This document shows, one piece after another, positions 27,699 to 39,490 of a stretch of 53,091 nt of DNA. This stretch comes from Punctularia strigosozonata HHB-11173 SS5 (taxonomy: Eukaryota > Basidiomycota > Agaricomycetes > Corticiales > Punctulariaceae), in the NCBI RefSeq assembly GCF_000264995.1, contig NW_006767455.1, positions 155,291-208,381 of the forward strand. Direction: 5' to 3'. Position numbers and translations under genes: made by a program. Numbering within the stretch: position 1 is the stretch's first letter; each line of letters starts with the position of its first letter. A model generated the notes under the pieces. The model was not told the origin of the DNA. It saw nothing but the letters and a program-made list of their open reading frames with translations, and searched no databases.

Positions 27699-29375
27699 CT
27701 AGTAAGCGAGGTCTTGGGGGAGCAATGCACAATCCCCTTTCCTAACGTACAGGGTGCCGCTGTTCCGCATATACAGCATCTCCGCGTCGCCGACCGCTCG
27801 GCGGACCCTACGCAACTCCCGTCGTGGCAAGTGCTGAACACCTTGGAGGACGAGCTCGAATGCTGGACCGGACGCGTGAAATCGAGCCACGAGGAGGTCC
27901 AGGCAGCCCTGGTGGGGTTCCTCTCGTTCGTATTGTGGCACGGTCAGCTGTATACGTCCAAGGGCCGGGAGCGGCATGTCCGACGATGACCCGTCTGAAT
28001 CCTCGCCCGTGCCGACGGTGAGGAAGGGCATGACCACGTTGCACGTTTCAAGACCTCGGAGATGGAGCTCACGTAAGTTGGGGGAACGGTGAAGGATGTG
28101 CCGAATGTGCAAAGGATTGAAGTAAGGCGGCAAGCTGAGCTCCAGGAATTCCATCGCGTCGTAGCGCATCTTGTAAAGAGCCCGGAGGGTGCGATCGGTG
28201 TCGAACCAGCCTTCGAGATGGAGCAAATATGGCCAGTCCCCGCCCGGATCCCTTTTCCGATCCGCATCGAGCCTGTTCACAGCGGTGTAGGACACGTGTA
28301 ACACCAGACGATGCACGGCCGCGCCCTCTTCGCCCCCGAATATCACGTTGTCTTCCAGAAAAGCGATCAACGCAGAAGGATCGACCACGTCAAATTGGAA
28401 GGGGTTCGGTTTTAATACCAGCCAGGCCGTTCGGGCGACTTTCATATGAGCCAGCCATGTCTGAATCTGCAACCAGCGCGGGCCCGTGATCGACAAAGAA
28501 ACAAGTTGCTCTAGCGCCACTACCCCGATGGGCCCGTCCGTAACGACCGGGCGCGGCGTGTCATCGCCGGAATACCGATACACGTCAATCTTGAGTTCAC
28601 GGAGGACGGGCATAGACATGAGAGCTGCCGTGAGTTCCCGTGCACTAGGACAACAAGCCTTAGGCAGCTTCTCCAGCTTCAACAGCGTCAGGCCTCCAAC
28701 GAGCGATTTGCAGCTAATCATGTCCCAATCGAACCGGGTGTTCGACAGTTCTAGGCTGCGTAACTGCGGGGTATATAAACCCAAGAAATTGTGCGGGACG
28801 CGCCCTCCTTCGAGATCCACGACGCAGCGGACCAGCTTTGGTGCTGAACGCGAAAGATGCACCTCGTCGCTCCGATCTTTTTCGTACCCGTGGAAGATGA
28901 GCCTCTCCGCGCGGTCCAAATTCCGTAAAGCCGTGCTTCGAGCATCCGCCGTAGGCCTGCCACATATGCTCAGAGGAGGGCTGATTCCTATATAAAGTGT
29001 CATGGACTTCGCCCTCGATAGGAAGATCTCCGTCAGCTCCCGAGAGAGACGGGGAACCTCCGTCCAGAGAATAGCGGCGCCCAACGCGACCTGTCGCCAG
29101 CGTCGACAGACTCCCACAAATGAATGGCTTTGAGGGAAAGACAGGAACCACAACTCTTCGAACACAATCATGCAGAATATAGAGGATAGGACTTCTGGTG
29201 GGAGCCTATGAACGGGGGACAAGTAGTTGCGGCGCTCGTGAAGACATCGCACTCGTTCTAGTAGGTCGCTGGTACGGCATTGCGGCCTTGTGTTGTCGAG
29301 CGATGGCTCACTTGCCGTGTGTTCTTGAAGACTCTCAAGTTGTCGCAGCAAGGTTTCGATCTCTGCGTCGATCAC
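27699..29375 (-). CDS. F-box protein, large variable fungal family
   Basis: One long open frame on the minus strand, 558 codons as read from 29375. Near residue 55 'YLSPVHRLPPEVLSSIFCMI' matches the F-box pattern, followed by 'FVGVCRRWRQVALGAAILW', the usual continuation in Agaricomycete F-box proteins; an N-terminal coiled coil ('IETLLRQLESLQEH') precedes it. The rest is a divergent Leu-rich region, probably for substrate recognition, acting with Skp1 in an SCF ubiquitin ligase. This family is very large and unstable in basidiomycetes. Oddity: the frame starts with GTG at 29375, and there is no in-frame ATG between the upstream stop (~29450) and the F-box. The true start is therefore probably in an upstream exon that I could not place. 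Confidence 0.85.
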   Translation of the reverse strand: MIDAEIETLLRQLESLQEHTASEPSLDNTRPQCRTSDLLERVRCLHERRNYLSPVHRLPPEVLSSIFCMIVFEELWFLSFPQSHSFVGVCRRWRQVALGAAILWTEVPRLSRELTEIFLSRAKSMTLYIGISPPLSICGRPTADARSTALRNLDRAERLIFHGYEKDRSDEVHLSRSAPKLVRCVVDLEGGRVPHNFLGLYTPQLRSLELSNTRFDWDMISCKSLVGGLTLLKLEKLPKACCPSARELTAALMSMPVLRELKIDVYRYSGDDTPRPVVTDGPIGVVALEQLVSLSITGPRWLQIQTWLAHMKVARTAWLVLKPNPFQFDVVDPSALIAFLEDNVIFGGEEGAAVHRLVLHVSYTAVNRLDADRKRDPGGDWPYLLHLEGWFDTDRTLRALYKMRYDAMEFLELSLPPYFNPLHIRHILHRSPNLRELHLRGLETCNVVMPFLTVGTGEDSDGSSSDMPLPALGRIQLTVPQYEREEPHQGCLDLLVARFHASGPAFELVLQGVQHLPRRELRRVRRAVGDAEMLYMRNSGTLYVRKGDCALLPQDLAY

Positions 29376-30193
29376 TTCCTGACCGTCATTGTACGGGCAG
29401 ATACGTGCGACGAGCGTGGGGCCAGGTGCTTGAAAATGAAAGATGCATGAGTTATGTTATGCTGAGGCCACATGGGAACCACCCACTCATTCGTCAGTCG
29501 ACTTTGGGCACGCAAAAGAGTTACCCGTTGACGTTTGCGTATACGGGCGGAAGGCAGGCGAGGTGCAAACAGTCCACAACGTGGCATCATGGGTCACATG
29601 ATCGTGGCGTTGGCCAGCGCTTTCGGTCGAGTTTGAGGACTTGACTTTCAAGCTTAAGTTAATGAGGCTTCGGCTGCAAAGCTTCATCGGCTGCACTATG
29701 CAATCCTGTTGTCTGCATCTATATTGGTCTCCGGCAACACCCTTCCATCTGTTTCAGAATGCACGGACTTTACATCGACACCGGTCAATATCTAAAGGCA
29801 GTAGCTGCCGGCTCATCTCCGGTGTCGCGTTCGTGCTTCTGCCTCATGGGAACTGCATGCTCGGTGGGGAAGGTTTCATTGGGCGGTATCTTAGCCCATA
29901 AGCCTGTCTGGGACACGTCTCAGGACGCGAACGTAGCCGTGCAAGTGAGTAATAGGTGCTTCTACGCGTTCAAATGCGGACTAGCTCGTGTACACGTTTG
30001 GGATCTTGGATCCTGCAACGTTCTCGAGCTTATTTTCCAGCAGAAAGGGCACGCCGTAGCCTACACTTAGCCGCCTGCTCTACATGTCAAAATGCTGTCG
30101 AGCTACATGGTTTGCAATCGACGAACCGGCGGACCAACCTCCCCTGCCTCCTAGGGCCCTGCTACAACCCCTTAAGACCTCTCGCATCCCGCG
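29376..30193. other. Intergenic between divergent genes
   Basis: This lies between the F-box gene (minus) and the second DUF2235-WD40 gene (plus). It probably holds a short first exon of the F-box gene; a minus-strand ATG-led frame near 29590-29525 ending at a GTAACT is one candidate. No other feature was seen. Confidence 0.35.
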
Positions 30194-33100
30194 ATGTTCT
30201 CTGAACCGCCTATGTCTGACAATCCAACACGCCAATCACCGGATTCGAGCGATAGTCCTGGACCTTCGTCGCCCTTAGGAAATGCGGCGTCACCCGGCAG
30301 CGCAACTCCAGTTGTCGAAGAAACGGAGAACACGGTGCCGGGGATCACTGATGCAGAGAGTAACAGGAAACCAAGCTGTCACTGCCCGAATACCGGCCGG
30401 AATCTCATCGTGTGCATCGACGGAACGGCGAATCAATTCGGCATAAAGGCCAGAATGTTGTCACAGCCGTCGACTTCTTGGTAATAACCTGTTGCTCTTG
30501 TAGAACACGAATGTGGTAGAGCTGTACAGTCGCCTCGTTGAAGACAACAAGCAACTCGCATACTACGATAGTGGGATCGGCACCTACGTCAAGGAGCGAC
30601 ACTCTCTGCGCTACGTGGCACAAGTCGTCGATCATACCATTGATATGGCCATCGCATGGTAAGGAGAGTCGTGTATATCCGTGAACCATGCCCTTGACCG
30701 TATCGACGCCGTACAGGAACTTCAAAGAGATTGTTCTCAAGGCTTACGAATGGCTGGCAGAAAACTATCAGAAAGACGATCGGATATTCCTGCTCGGTAC
30801 GATCTCAGCTGTACATCTTTTACCTCGTCTGAGCTGTCCGCAGGGTTCTCTCGCGGCGCTTATCAAGTTCGTGTTATCGCAGGGATGTTAGAAAAGGTAC
30901 GTCCATGCTCTCAGTATCTTCTTGACAGGCAACTCAGGTGTCCCTGGAGGTTGGCCTCCTCAGGAAAGGAAACAATAGGCAGATACGTTTGTGCGTACAC
31001 CACTACTCATAGAAGATTGATTAAGGCTGATTCCATCCAGCGCATACGATCTGTATGAATCTGCCACTGCACACGAGAAGAGGCGGTATGATGAGCCTGA
31101 CAAGACAATGGGACAAGACGCCCAACAGAAGACCAGATCTCACGAACAGAGCAACAGTCAACAATGTACGTTCTCTTCTTTCTGTAACAGTTCAAGTATT
31201 GAACTGGTTCTCGTAGTGAACATCCATTCCCACTTCCGCCCCTTCGTGTTCTGGCTTCTGCTCCTCCTCTCTTTCACACCCTGCATCGCTTCTCTACTCC
31301 CTTACTTTCTTGTCTCTCTTCTTCCTCCATTTCTCCACTCCGCATTGACGATTCCGATCATCGCTGCAGTTCTCGATGTCCTCGAATGGATCCCCGTGAT
31401 ATTTGCATTCCATCTCTTGCTAAAGCGCATGAAGCGGGGATTTCTGGGGGCTGCCGCCTCCGCCGGTAATGCATCCGCCAGCTCTCCTCATGAGGAGGAG
31501 CGCAGTGCAAGTGCAGGCCGCGCCATACGGGACGAATCCCCGAAAGAACGGGAACCAGAGGCTCCTTCGCCCGAAGACCTGTGCAAACACTTCAAGTCGA
31601 CCTTGTCGCGCGAAAACGTGAAGGTTCACTTTGTCGGTGCATGGTGGGTCACGCCTTCCGTGCGCGCGGCGACGCTTGTTAAGTGCGGTATTCCTAGGGA
31701 TACTGTATCATCCGTCGGCGTTGCTAGAGGTCCTACGCTACCCGAAACCACCACCGGGATGTCGCACGTCTGTGTATTCAGACATGCGCTGGCACTCGAC
31801 GAACTGCGGGTCAAGTTTCTGCCCGAGTACGCTAACGGAGGAGCTGGACCGAAGGAAAGCAAGGGCAACGTCAAAGAGGTATGGTTCGCAGGCTCTCACT
31901 CAGATATGTAAGCAAAATACATCGTACGAACGGAATCTTCCGATGGACGCTAACAGAAACCGTCGCAGCGGGGGAGGGAACTTACCGAATCTTGAGAGCG
32001 ACCGTTTCGGACCAGCGCTTCGCTGGATGACGTCCGAAGCCACGCTATGGGGGCTTCGGATGAAAGCCGATAGGGGCAAGTGGTACCCGTCACAACTGAC
32101 CAAGTCTATGAACTGGTTCTGGTGGTTCCTGGCTTCCCTGCCGATCAAGCGACTATCGTACGAAGACGCGGAGAGCACAAAGAGATGGCAAGTTCGCCCT
32201 TTGGCTTCCGATATCGTAAATTTCCACTCATGCCACGCAGGCCGCCTCATCTCGCGGCACCTCGGCAGGTGATGGAGGATCAGCTCATACACGAGTCTGT
32301 CTCCGACGTCGGGGAGACCTACACACCTCGGGCTCGGCTCCCACCTACCTACCCGGTAGGCTGGAATTTTGACGAGCTGAAGTTCAAAGGGAGGATAGAA
32401 GAAGACACCTACGTCTCCGCCCGTGCAATCATCGGCGCTCTTAAAGAAAGTGGCACTCTTACCGAGAGGCAAATACAGCGGCTGGCGGATCTGCCTTCGT
32501 CAGGTAAGTGATTGTTTTCTTCTAGTTTAAAAACAATAATAAAGGAATCGGTCAGATCATGGACGACAGCTCATTATCGACTACCCAAACTCCTGTACAG
32601 TATTGCTCGCCGCGCTTGAACGAGAATACGGACGCGAAGATAGAGAAATGCAAACAAACCTGCTCACAAGCGTTGCGATGGCAATGACAGCGTTTCACTT
32701 GGTGCCTCATGCACAGACGCGCGCAGTATCCAAGCTACGGCGTATAGTAGACATGATTGAACGAAATACCCCCGAGAAAATGTCCGCTGCAAATCATCTC
32801 CTGAAGGTGTTCCGTGACAGTAAGAGAGTTTCGCCACTCCGTGGATAGCATAGCATCCTCACGGGCTTGCAGGACAGGTCATCGCTATGGAAGGGCACGA
32901 GGATCATGTGATGTCCGTTGCGTTCTCTTCGGATGGCTCGCAAATCGCGTCGGGCTCTCGGGATAACACGATCCGGATTTGGAACGCGGACACCGGAAAG
33001 GAAATCCGCGAGCCTTTACGGGGGCACACTAATGGGGTCAACTCCGTGTCATTTTCCCCCGATGGAAAGCGCCTTGCCTCGGCCTCATGGGACAAAACCG

Positions 33101-33807
33101 TGCGACTGTGGGACGTGCAGACAGGGCAGCCGATCGGGCAGCCGCTCGAAGGGCATACGTGGCTGGTTACGTGTGTCGCATTCTCACCCGATGGCGACCG
33201 CATCGTCTCGGGCGCATGGGACAAGACACTCCGACTCTGGGACGCGCAGACGGGACAGGCCATCGGCAAGCCTTTACGGGGTCACTCTGACTGGGTTTGG
33301 AGTGTCGCATTTTCACCGGATGGGAGGCACGTCGCCTCTGGATCCGAAGACAGCACGATTCGACTCTGGGACGCCGAGACAGGCCAGCCAGTCGGGGACC
33401 CGCTGCGAGGCCACGATAGCTACGTTTTCTCGGTCGCATATTCCCCCGATGGCGCGCGCATCGTCTCGGGGTCCAGTGACAACACGATCCGGATCTGGGA
33501 CGCTCAGACGAGACGGACTGTGCTGGGGCCATTGCATGGGCACGGAAAAGGCGTCCCATCCGTGGCATTCTCGCCGGATGGCAAGCACATCATCTCGGGC
33601 TCCGCCGACGGCACGATACGGATATGGGACGCGCAGACGGGACACACCGCGGCGGGGCCTTGGGAAGCTCACGGTGGGGTCATCTCCGTTGCGTTCTCGC
33701 CCGACGGAAAGCGCGTCGTCTCGGGCGGCGTCGACAACAGGGTGAAAATATGGGACACGGAGATCGGTTGGGCTGGTTTGGGATGTCAGAATGGGATTGT
33801 TTGCTAG
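30194..33807 (+). CDS. DUF2235 hydrolase / helical repeat / WD40 propeller protein (paralog 2)
   Basis: Exons 30194-30448, 30504-30658, 30717-30796, 30844-30896, 30950-30990, 31041-31643, 31698-31907, 31969-32187, 32241-32503, 32556-32819, 32873-33807; about 1025 aa. Intron positions and phases match paralog 1 up to the repeat region. DUF2235 motifs: 'VCIDGTANQF', G-F-S-R-G with Ser ~166, 'AWDTVSS' with Asp ~397, 'HSDIGGG' with His ~463. Residues ~262-322, inside the hydrolase before the Asp motif, are strongly hydrophobic ('FVFWLLLLLSFTP', 'IPIIAAVLDVLEWIPVIFAF') and could form a membrane hairpin. Only one helical module (exon 10) precedes the WD40 exon, against four in paralog 1. There are seven WD40 repeats; the stop seen in the relatives is lost (TAG to TGG), adding a short tail. 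Two introns use GC donors. Confidence 0.85.
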
Positions 33808-35360
33808 GTGCGTATTCCGCGCTGGCTCCGTACGGACCTACCTGACGGGCCGATGGCGACGGACAGCGTCGAATAATGGACTAGATGTATGCGCATGAAG
33901 TCGTGATCATCCACGATCCGACATCCCTCCAGTCACCGTACCACCTTGGACATTCCCCGAAGTTTGGATGGCGCCGCGAAGGCCTTTGGCCCGTATCGGC
34001 TGCTGTGGGCCTCTTCCAAGTTGTACATAGACGCAACACGTCGCGTAGGCCGTTTGTTTTCCCTTGGTTTACCGATGCGCGTTCGTTGAAGCGATAACCT
34101 TATGTATCACACATCGTGCAAGTAGCGGTCGCCCCAGAGTCGACAGTGTATTATTCTTTGAATTGGACATGATGGGGAAGTACAAATATGACTGGCGGTT
34201 AACCGGGGTGCCGAGGAAAGAACGCCCCCGCACAGCCGTGTTTCTCATATCCATCGAGCAAAGGTACGTCCAACGAGTTGCAGCGCGGTCCTGAGGAGAG
34301 CAATATCAATGGTGAACACTAGCGCACGACGTCAATGTAAGCTCACCTCATGCATATCGTCTTCGATCCCACCCCCATCTTGCGATCAGAGTGCTCCCAT
34401 CGCGAGGATCTCTGTATTTCAAAGCGTCTTCGACGTGCGCATCTCTGATGTTCATCGTCCATCCGCCCTCCTCCCAGCTACCTCGCCCCGTTCTACTCCA
34501 TCTCGCACGTTCAACACCCGGAAGGTGGTCGCGACGGCGCACTGCGTGCACAGATTGGGGATGAGCTGCGGCCAAGTAGGTGCCATTGCGATCGATAGTC
34601 CGCGCAGGGGAGCAAAGTCAGACGCACAGCGTTGCCCGTCAGAGCCTCGGAGGACCGACGGTGCCGCATCGCCGTTGAATCGATGTTGACTGGCACATGC
34701 ACATGGTGACGGCCTTGTTCAATTCGTGTTTTCATGCCCTTGGACATGATGAGGGCATTTTCTGACACGGATACGTTTCAGCGTGACTAGTGTAGCACGG
34801 CTTGAGCTCTGGTGGGGTCGCAACATGCTACGCATGAGCATCCACACAGATACCGGACATTGGGCGAGACCGTACCAGTGTTGAGTACGCGGAGGTATCA
34901 TGAGTGTAACCGGCCATACGGTGCCTCCTCTGCATCTCGGGTTTGAAATCCCGTCGTCGTTCATGAGATGCGGGGAATCGTGGCACTGGCGCATATGTGA
35001 GATCGCGCTCGAAGCGTCGAAGATGTATTGCAACGCACCTCGGGCACGCATGTCCGAACCAAAAGCGACGACGCGCTCATGAGGTGCTATGCAGTGTTCG
35101 CCAACGACTTCGAATTAGGAGCGCTACCGGATGCCGGCAACACTTCTTGAGCTGCTACTCGACTCATTCACCGCGACTGTGGATGAGGTCGGAAGACGAT
35201 GCAGACATCGGGGGCGCTCACATACGTTGGATAGCCCAGACGAGTATCTCTCGTGGTTCATCCGTCATGATAGAACTTCCAGGCAGCAGGAACATCAGCA
35301 GATGGGTTCGTACAAAGCGAGAGAGATGTGTCGTCGTCGGAGTCTTGACAGGGTTTGATG
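33808..35360. other. Gene-poor stretch after paralog 2
   Basis: The first ~80 bases still resemble the 3' flank of paralog 1 ('aatgggat.gttt', then 'aggtgcgtat.c', then 'gacct.cctgacg'). Beyond that I see only short, unconvincing frames and nothing I can name. Confidence 0.4.
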
Positions 35361-35364
35361 CATG

Positions 35365-35615
35365 ACCTCCAGCGAATCAGACACTGGGGTTGCGAGGAGT
35401 CGGGCAGGCCCGACGCGGACGGAGTACTTGGTTGGCCTTGAGCGGCAAACGACTTGGGCATACGTGGGCGCGGACAAGTGACCTACGCCTCACCGGGCAT
35501 CGGCAGTGATGCGGATACAGGGCCCGCGTTGAGACGTTAAGCGCAGTGGGACGGTGGGGAGACATGGAGTGGCCATAGACGAAGAGGGAGATGACGATGA
35601 CGTCGGGATCGTGTT
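35365..35615 (+). repeat. Dispersed repeat family, copy D (inverted, partial)
   Basis: It matches the reverse complement of about 3372-3600 in copy A: 'cga.tcag' then 'gggttg.gaggagtc', 'catacgtg.g.gcggacaag', 'ca.agcccgcgtt' and 'gatgacgtcgggatcgt'. It covers the end of the family that copy C has largely lost. In copy A this piece encodes the frame 'GGGVYVRADKSLALHKDL'; in copy D the same frame has stops. Confidence 0.55.
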
Positions 35616-38600
35616 TGGGTGGTAGCTCGCATGACACTTTTTTTTGACGTTGATGCGACGCGACGTGCGGGTTTCCCAGCTACCACCCAAACGTCTGCTC
35701 GAGACTAGAGCGCACCGTAAGTACGCATGCAGAGATCCGAGGGCGACGTTGCTGCTCCGATCCGCTGCAACGCCGGCATCTCCCGGCCCACACTTGCTCA
35801 CCTCGACGAGATCGTTGCGCTCTCAGCGCTTTTCTTTCATACAATCTCCGTCTAGCAGCTCTGTAGTCGGTTCTCTCGTGAACATACGTGTCCTCCTGAT
35901 GTCTCGCTAGGCCTGTCTTCACGAAGTCGCACCATCGGGGTCCCAAAGTGAGCGGCCAGTGCCCTGCATCCCATGGCCGCCCGCGAGGCTTTCGGCGCGC
36001 TTCAGTAAGGGAATCGTGGATTCCTCGAAACCTGAGTGTTGAACGTTGAACTTACCGGCCGCTTACCTGGGTCAACTTTTGTTTATTTGCTTCTCCTCTT
36101 TCTGCCCTTTGGTTGCGTGTTGAAGTTACAGGCTCAGACACCACTCACCATGCTCGGGACCCTTCCTCAAATACCTAGCTGGTTCGACTACCCCGGGTAT
36201 AGCGCGGTGACGCTCACCTACGATGACCGAAACCGGAGCTCCAGCAGAATGAACTTTGCGACAGCTTTCGACGAGGCGCCATTGAACACGGTACTTCAAA
36301 AGCCAGGGCTCCCGTATCTGCGACGATGGACGCGCACGTCGTGTATAACAAGAGTAGACCGTGCCCGATGGACGCGCTACAACGGGCTTCAGGGAAGAAA
36401 GGTCATGAATGAACCATTAGGTACGCCCGCCGGTTTCTGTCGCAGTACCGACTTCGACGACCTGCTGACGCGTTCTCCTTCCTCGTAGCCCCCGCCATCA
36501 CCAGGAGGCGGTTCTCACGAAGATCAGCCAACTCGAGCGGGTGTGGCCATCTCATCTTCTGTCGTCTGCGGGATCATGGCTGCAGCCAATCATTGCACAT
36601 GGAGACAGTAATTCACACACACAACGCATGTCCTCATATTGGTACGCCGCATTTCTACGCATGAACGGATAACAAAAAGGTGTTAAAACGAGCGACAACG
36701 GTCTGACTACACAACATTATCCTGCAATGCTGTTGGATGAATACATTGGACGGCGTTATCGGCCGCTAACCCGTCATCTGCCGCATCCTAGCGGAAAGGG
36801 TTGTTTCTTCCCGACGTGACGTGCACGCTTGGTGGGTACTGTGGCTGGACAGCCTGACCCATTCTCTCGGCCCCGTTCCATCCCGTCCAGCGAGCGCCAG
36901 CCGGACTATCGACCAGGGTCGACGTCGTTGATGCAGTGTCTTGTCTATAGGCGGAAGGACGGCCTGCAGGGGACGTCTGCTGGCGAGGCTTGCGCCCGCT
37001 TCCGTCGCCGTTATCGGAATCAAGACACGCGGAAGACTGGATCGACGGCGGGGGGTCTTGCAGGCGAATGTAATGGCGCCTGTCAGGTGAATCCGCCGTG
37101 AGACTCGAATCGCTGTCCCATCGCGACGAGCCATCATGAGAGGTGGCAGACTGCTGAATGGGAGAAGGAATAGACCCCTGAGTCGATGTCCCCAGACGAC
37201 CCAGCGGGTGGAATCCTGGCGCGCTTGTCGAGAGATCAGCTCTGTTGTCGCCGGTCCAGACCCCCAGGTGTCGGTGTTGATATCTTTTCTTACAAGCGGA
37301 GAGCCCAGTGACGGCTTGTTATCAAAAACGGACGTGTGGGGTTTTATGTCCCATTAGTAAAAATCAAGTGCTCCTCTCGGAGTGTGGACGTACCGACGAT
37401 CATTGTAATCAAACCGGCCCCGTAAACGAACCGAGTCATGGCGCAGTGACGATCCAGTCCAATCGCTGCGTAATCTTGACAGAGCGGACTATTACGGACG
37501 CTGGTGGGGTTGGAGTCGTCACTTTTGCCGGACCCGTTTACGGCCAGCAGCGTTACGGAGGAGGCTGATGGAAGGATGATAGCCGCTGGTCAGCTACTGG
37601 TGTTTCCAAGCGATGGAAGGGCGTACTCCCGGTAGCAGCAGCAAGGCATCCAAGCGCCCAATAGTTCAAGGAGGCAGTCGTTCCTAGGTACGCACACCGG
37701 AAAAAGTGTCGCAAGCGGTTCCCGCTTCGGCGCCAAGCGCCGACAAGACCGTGTACGAAGGCCCAGATGATGCTAGAAAGTGCTCAATTTTCGCGCATGG
37801 ATCAACGCATTTGAAGACGTACTGGCCGAGCAATACGGCGATGTTTGGAAGGACCAAGCAGAAGAAGGCAGCCTTCTCACCGCCTGCATGCGAGTGTGGT
37901 CGATTAAGGTTAGGAACGATCAATAATGAGATAGCGGCGGGAAGACTAACGTATGTCTCGTTCTTTCAGTCTTGGATCGGCATTGAAAACCAGTTTCGAC
38001 AGCCACATCGCCATAACGGCACTGATAGAGAGTGTCCACACTGGAGGCGCGGAGTCATTAGGCGTTGCTCCGTAGCAGATGGGAGCGGAACAAACGGTAA
38101 ATCAGAGACATGAAAAGCACGAAATCAGTCCTGTGCCAGTTAGCAATGGCCATAACGTTGATATTGATGTTTGAAGCCTAAAAGATGGGATATAACAATA
38201 TAACAGGTGCGATCGCTGAGGAGGGTTAAGCCGTAGAGATTCGCATCAACCGATGCAACTTCTTATACGCCGTTCCCTGTGGACCTCGTCAGGAGGCAAG
38301 AGCGAGTGCCGGCCACCGTGACAATGCGCATGCTGTCTTGCAATGGAGCCACCGCCAATTATGGTCACAAAGGAATGCAATGGCACCTGTTATCCACACT
38401 ACTTGCACGATACTGAGTTCTGAAATGAAGACTGGCGATCGAGTGTAAGCTCTTGCTTCGGCCCCAAAAAAGGTAAGGCGTACGGTAAGTTGGCGAGTTG
38501 TATGTCTTGCATGGCCATGCGCGACAAGACATAGTCGGTCGTTTCGGGACAGGGAAGCGAGGGAAATGGAAAGGATTCAGGGGAGTGACGAGATCGCCAA

Positions 38601-39490
38601 TTGATACAACGTATATATGAATCCGTCGGGAACACAGCCCAAACCATGCCGCAAAGTAAGTTACCGTGTTCTTGCTTCCTTGCACCATCCAAATATGGCC
38701 TCGCGATTATAGGGGAGAGATCAACATTAATATGGAACCGGAAGGGAACTGCTTCTCGACTGAGCCGCATATCACAAAAGCCTTGCCTATGAACGAACAG
38801 TACAATCCGCTTGTTGCACTCTGGACAAACACAGCCCATCCTTTGGCTTGCGATCGCCCCAATCTGGACGGATTCCCCTACGGGCTCCACATGAGGGAAA
38901 TGTTAATACAGACGGCATGCGTGTTATGGTCATGCTCTCAGATTTCCAGCAGCGTTCATGATGTATTGAACGTTCATCGCTGCTGAATCCGAAGCCTATC
39001 AACATCAGCACCTTCGAGTGCGATAGGCAGGGTACACACACACGATTGACAATACGCGACATCTATGCAGTTGTTATGCCGGAGGCGCCAGGATAACCAC
39101 CTTAACCCTCGTGATGGATTGTGCACACTTCTGTTAACGGGGCTCGATATTCGGTACGTCGCAATGACCAACCTAAACCCGGCAGCAAGATTGGGATATT
39201 AAGGTTACTTCCTGGCCCCACAGTCAACTCCCCTCCGTCAGCTGGTCGCGTATCTTGCGCGATCAAATTTGCGTCTTCACGATGCCTGCTTATAGTTGTG
39301 AGTCGGCTGTCCATGCCTTAGTGTTGTTATCAAGGCTAGGTATAGGTAAAGTACCCGACGTGTGAACAAGCAACAGCGAGCCAGTAGCAGATTACGCTAT
39401 CGAGAGTGCAATGATATCAGACCCAGGTATCAAAACAATGTTGCCTGCCCGTACTTGCCGACCGGGATGCCGATCGGGAAGGCGTCAGGT
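35616..39490. other. 3.9-kb gene-poor stretch
   Basis: Candidate frames at ~36150-36488 and ~37706-38113 (plus), ~38399-38890 (minus) and ~38666-38986 (plus) mostly start at non-ATG codons, have no recognisable domain and show no consistent exon chain. The piece 'INMEPEGNCFSTEP' near 38720-38760 is the most protein-like but remains unassigned. Composition is less GC-rich than the gene block to the right. I take this as decayed accessory DNA. Confidence 0.4.

Noticed and set aside
32887-33807. WD40 arrays as tandem DNA satellites
   Set aside because: The ~129-nt periodicity is coding: every unit keeps a WD40 repeat in frame and the arrays stop at seven blades.
36036-36488. 150-codon frame with a hydrophobic start
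   Set aside because: It begins at TTG, has no recognisable domain and no splice partners, and lies in a generally decayed stretch.
38399-38890. 163-codon minus-strand frame with a Cys-rich 'CVCPEC' start
   Set aside because: It starts at GTG; the Cys residues do not make a recognisable finger, and an overlapping plus-strand frame is equally protein-like.
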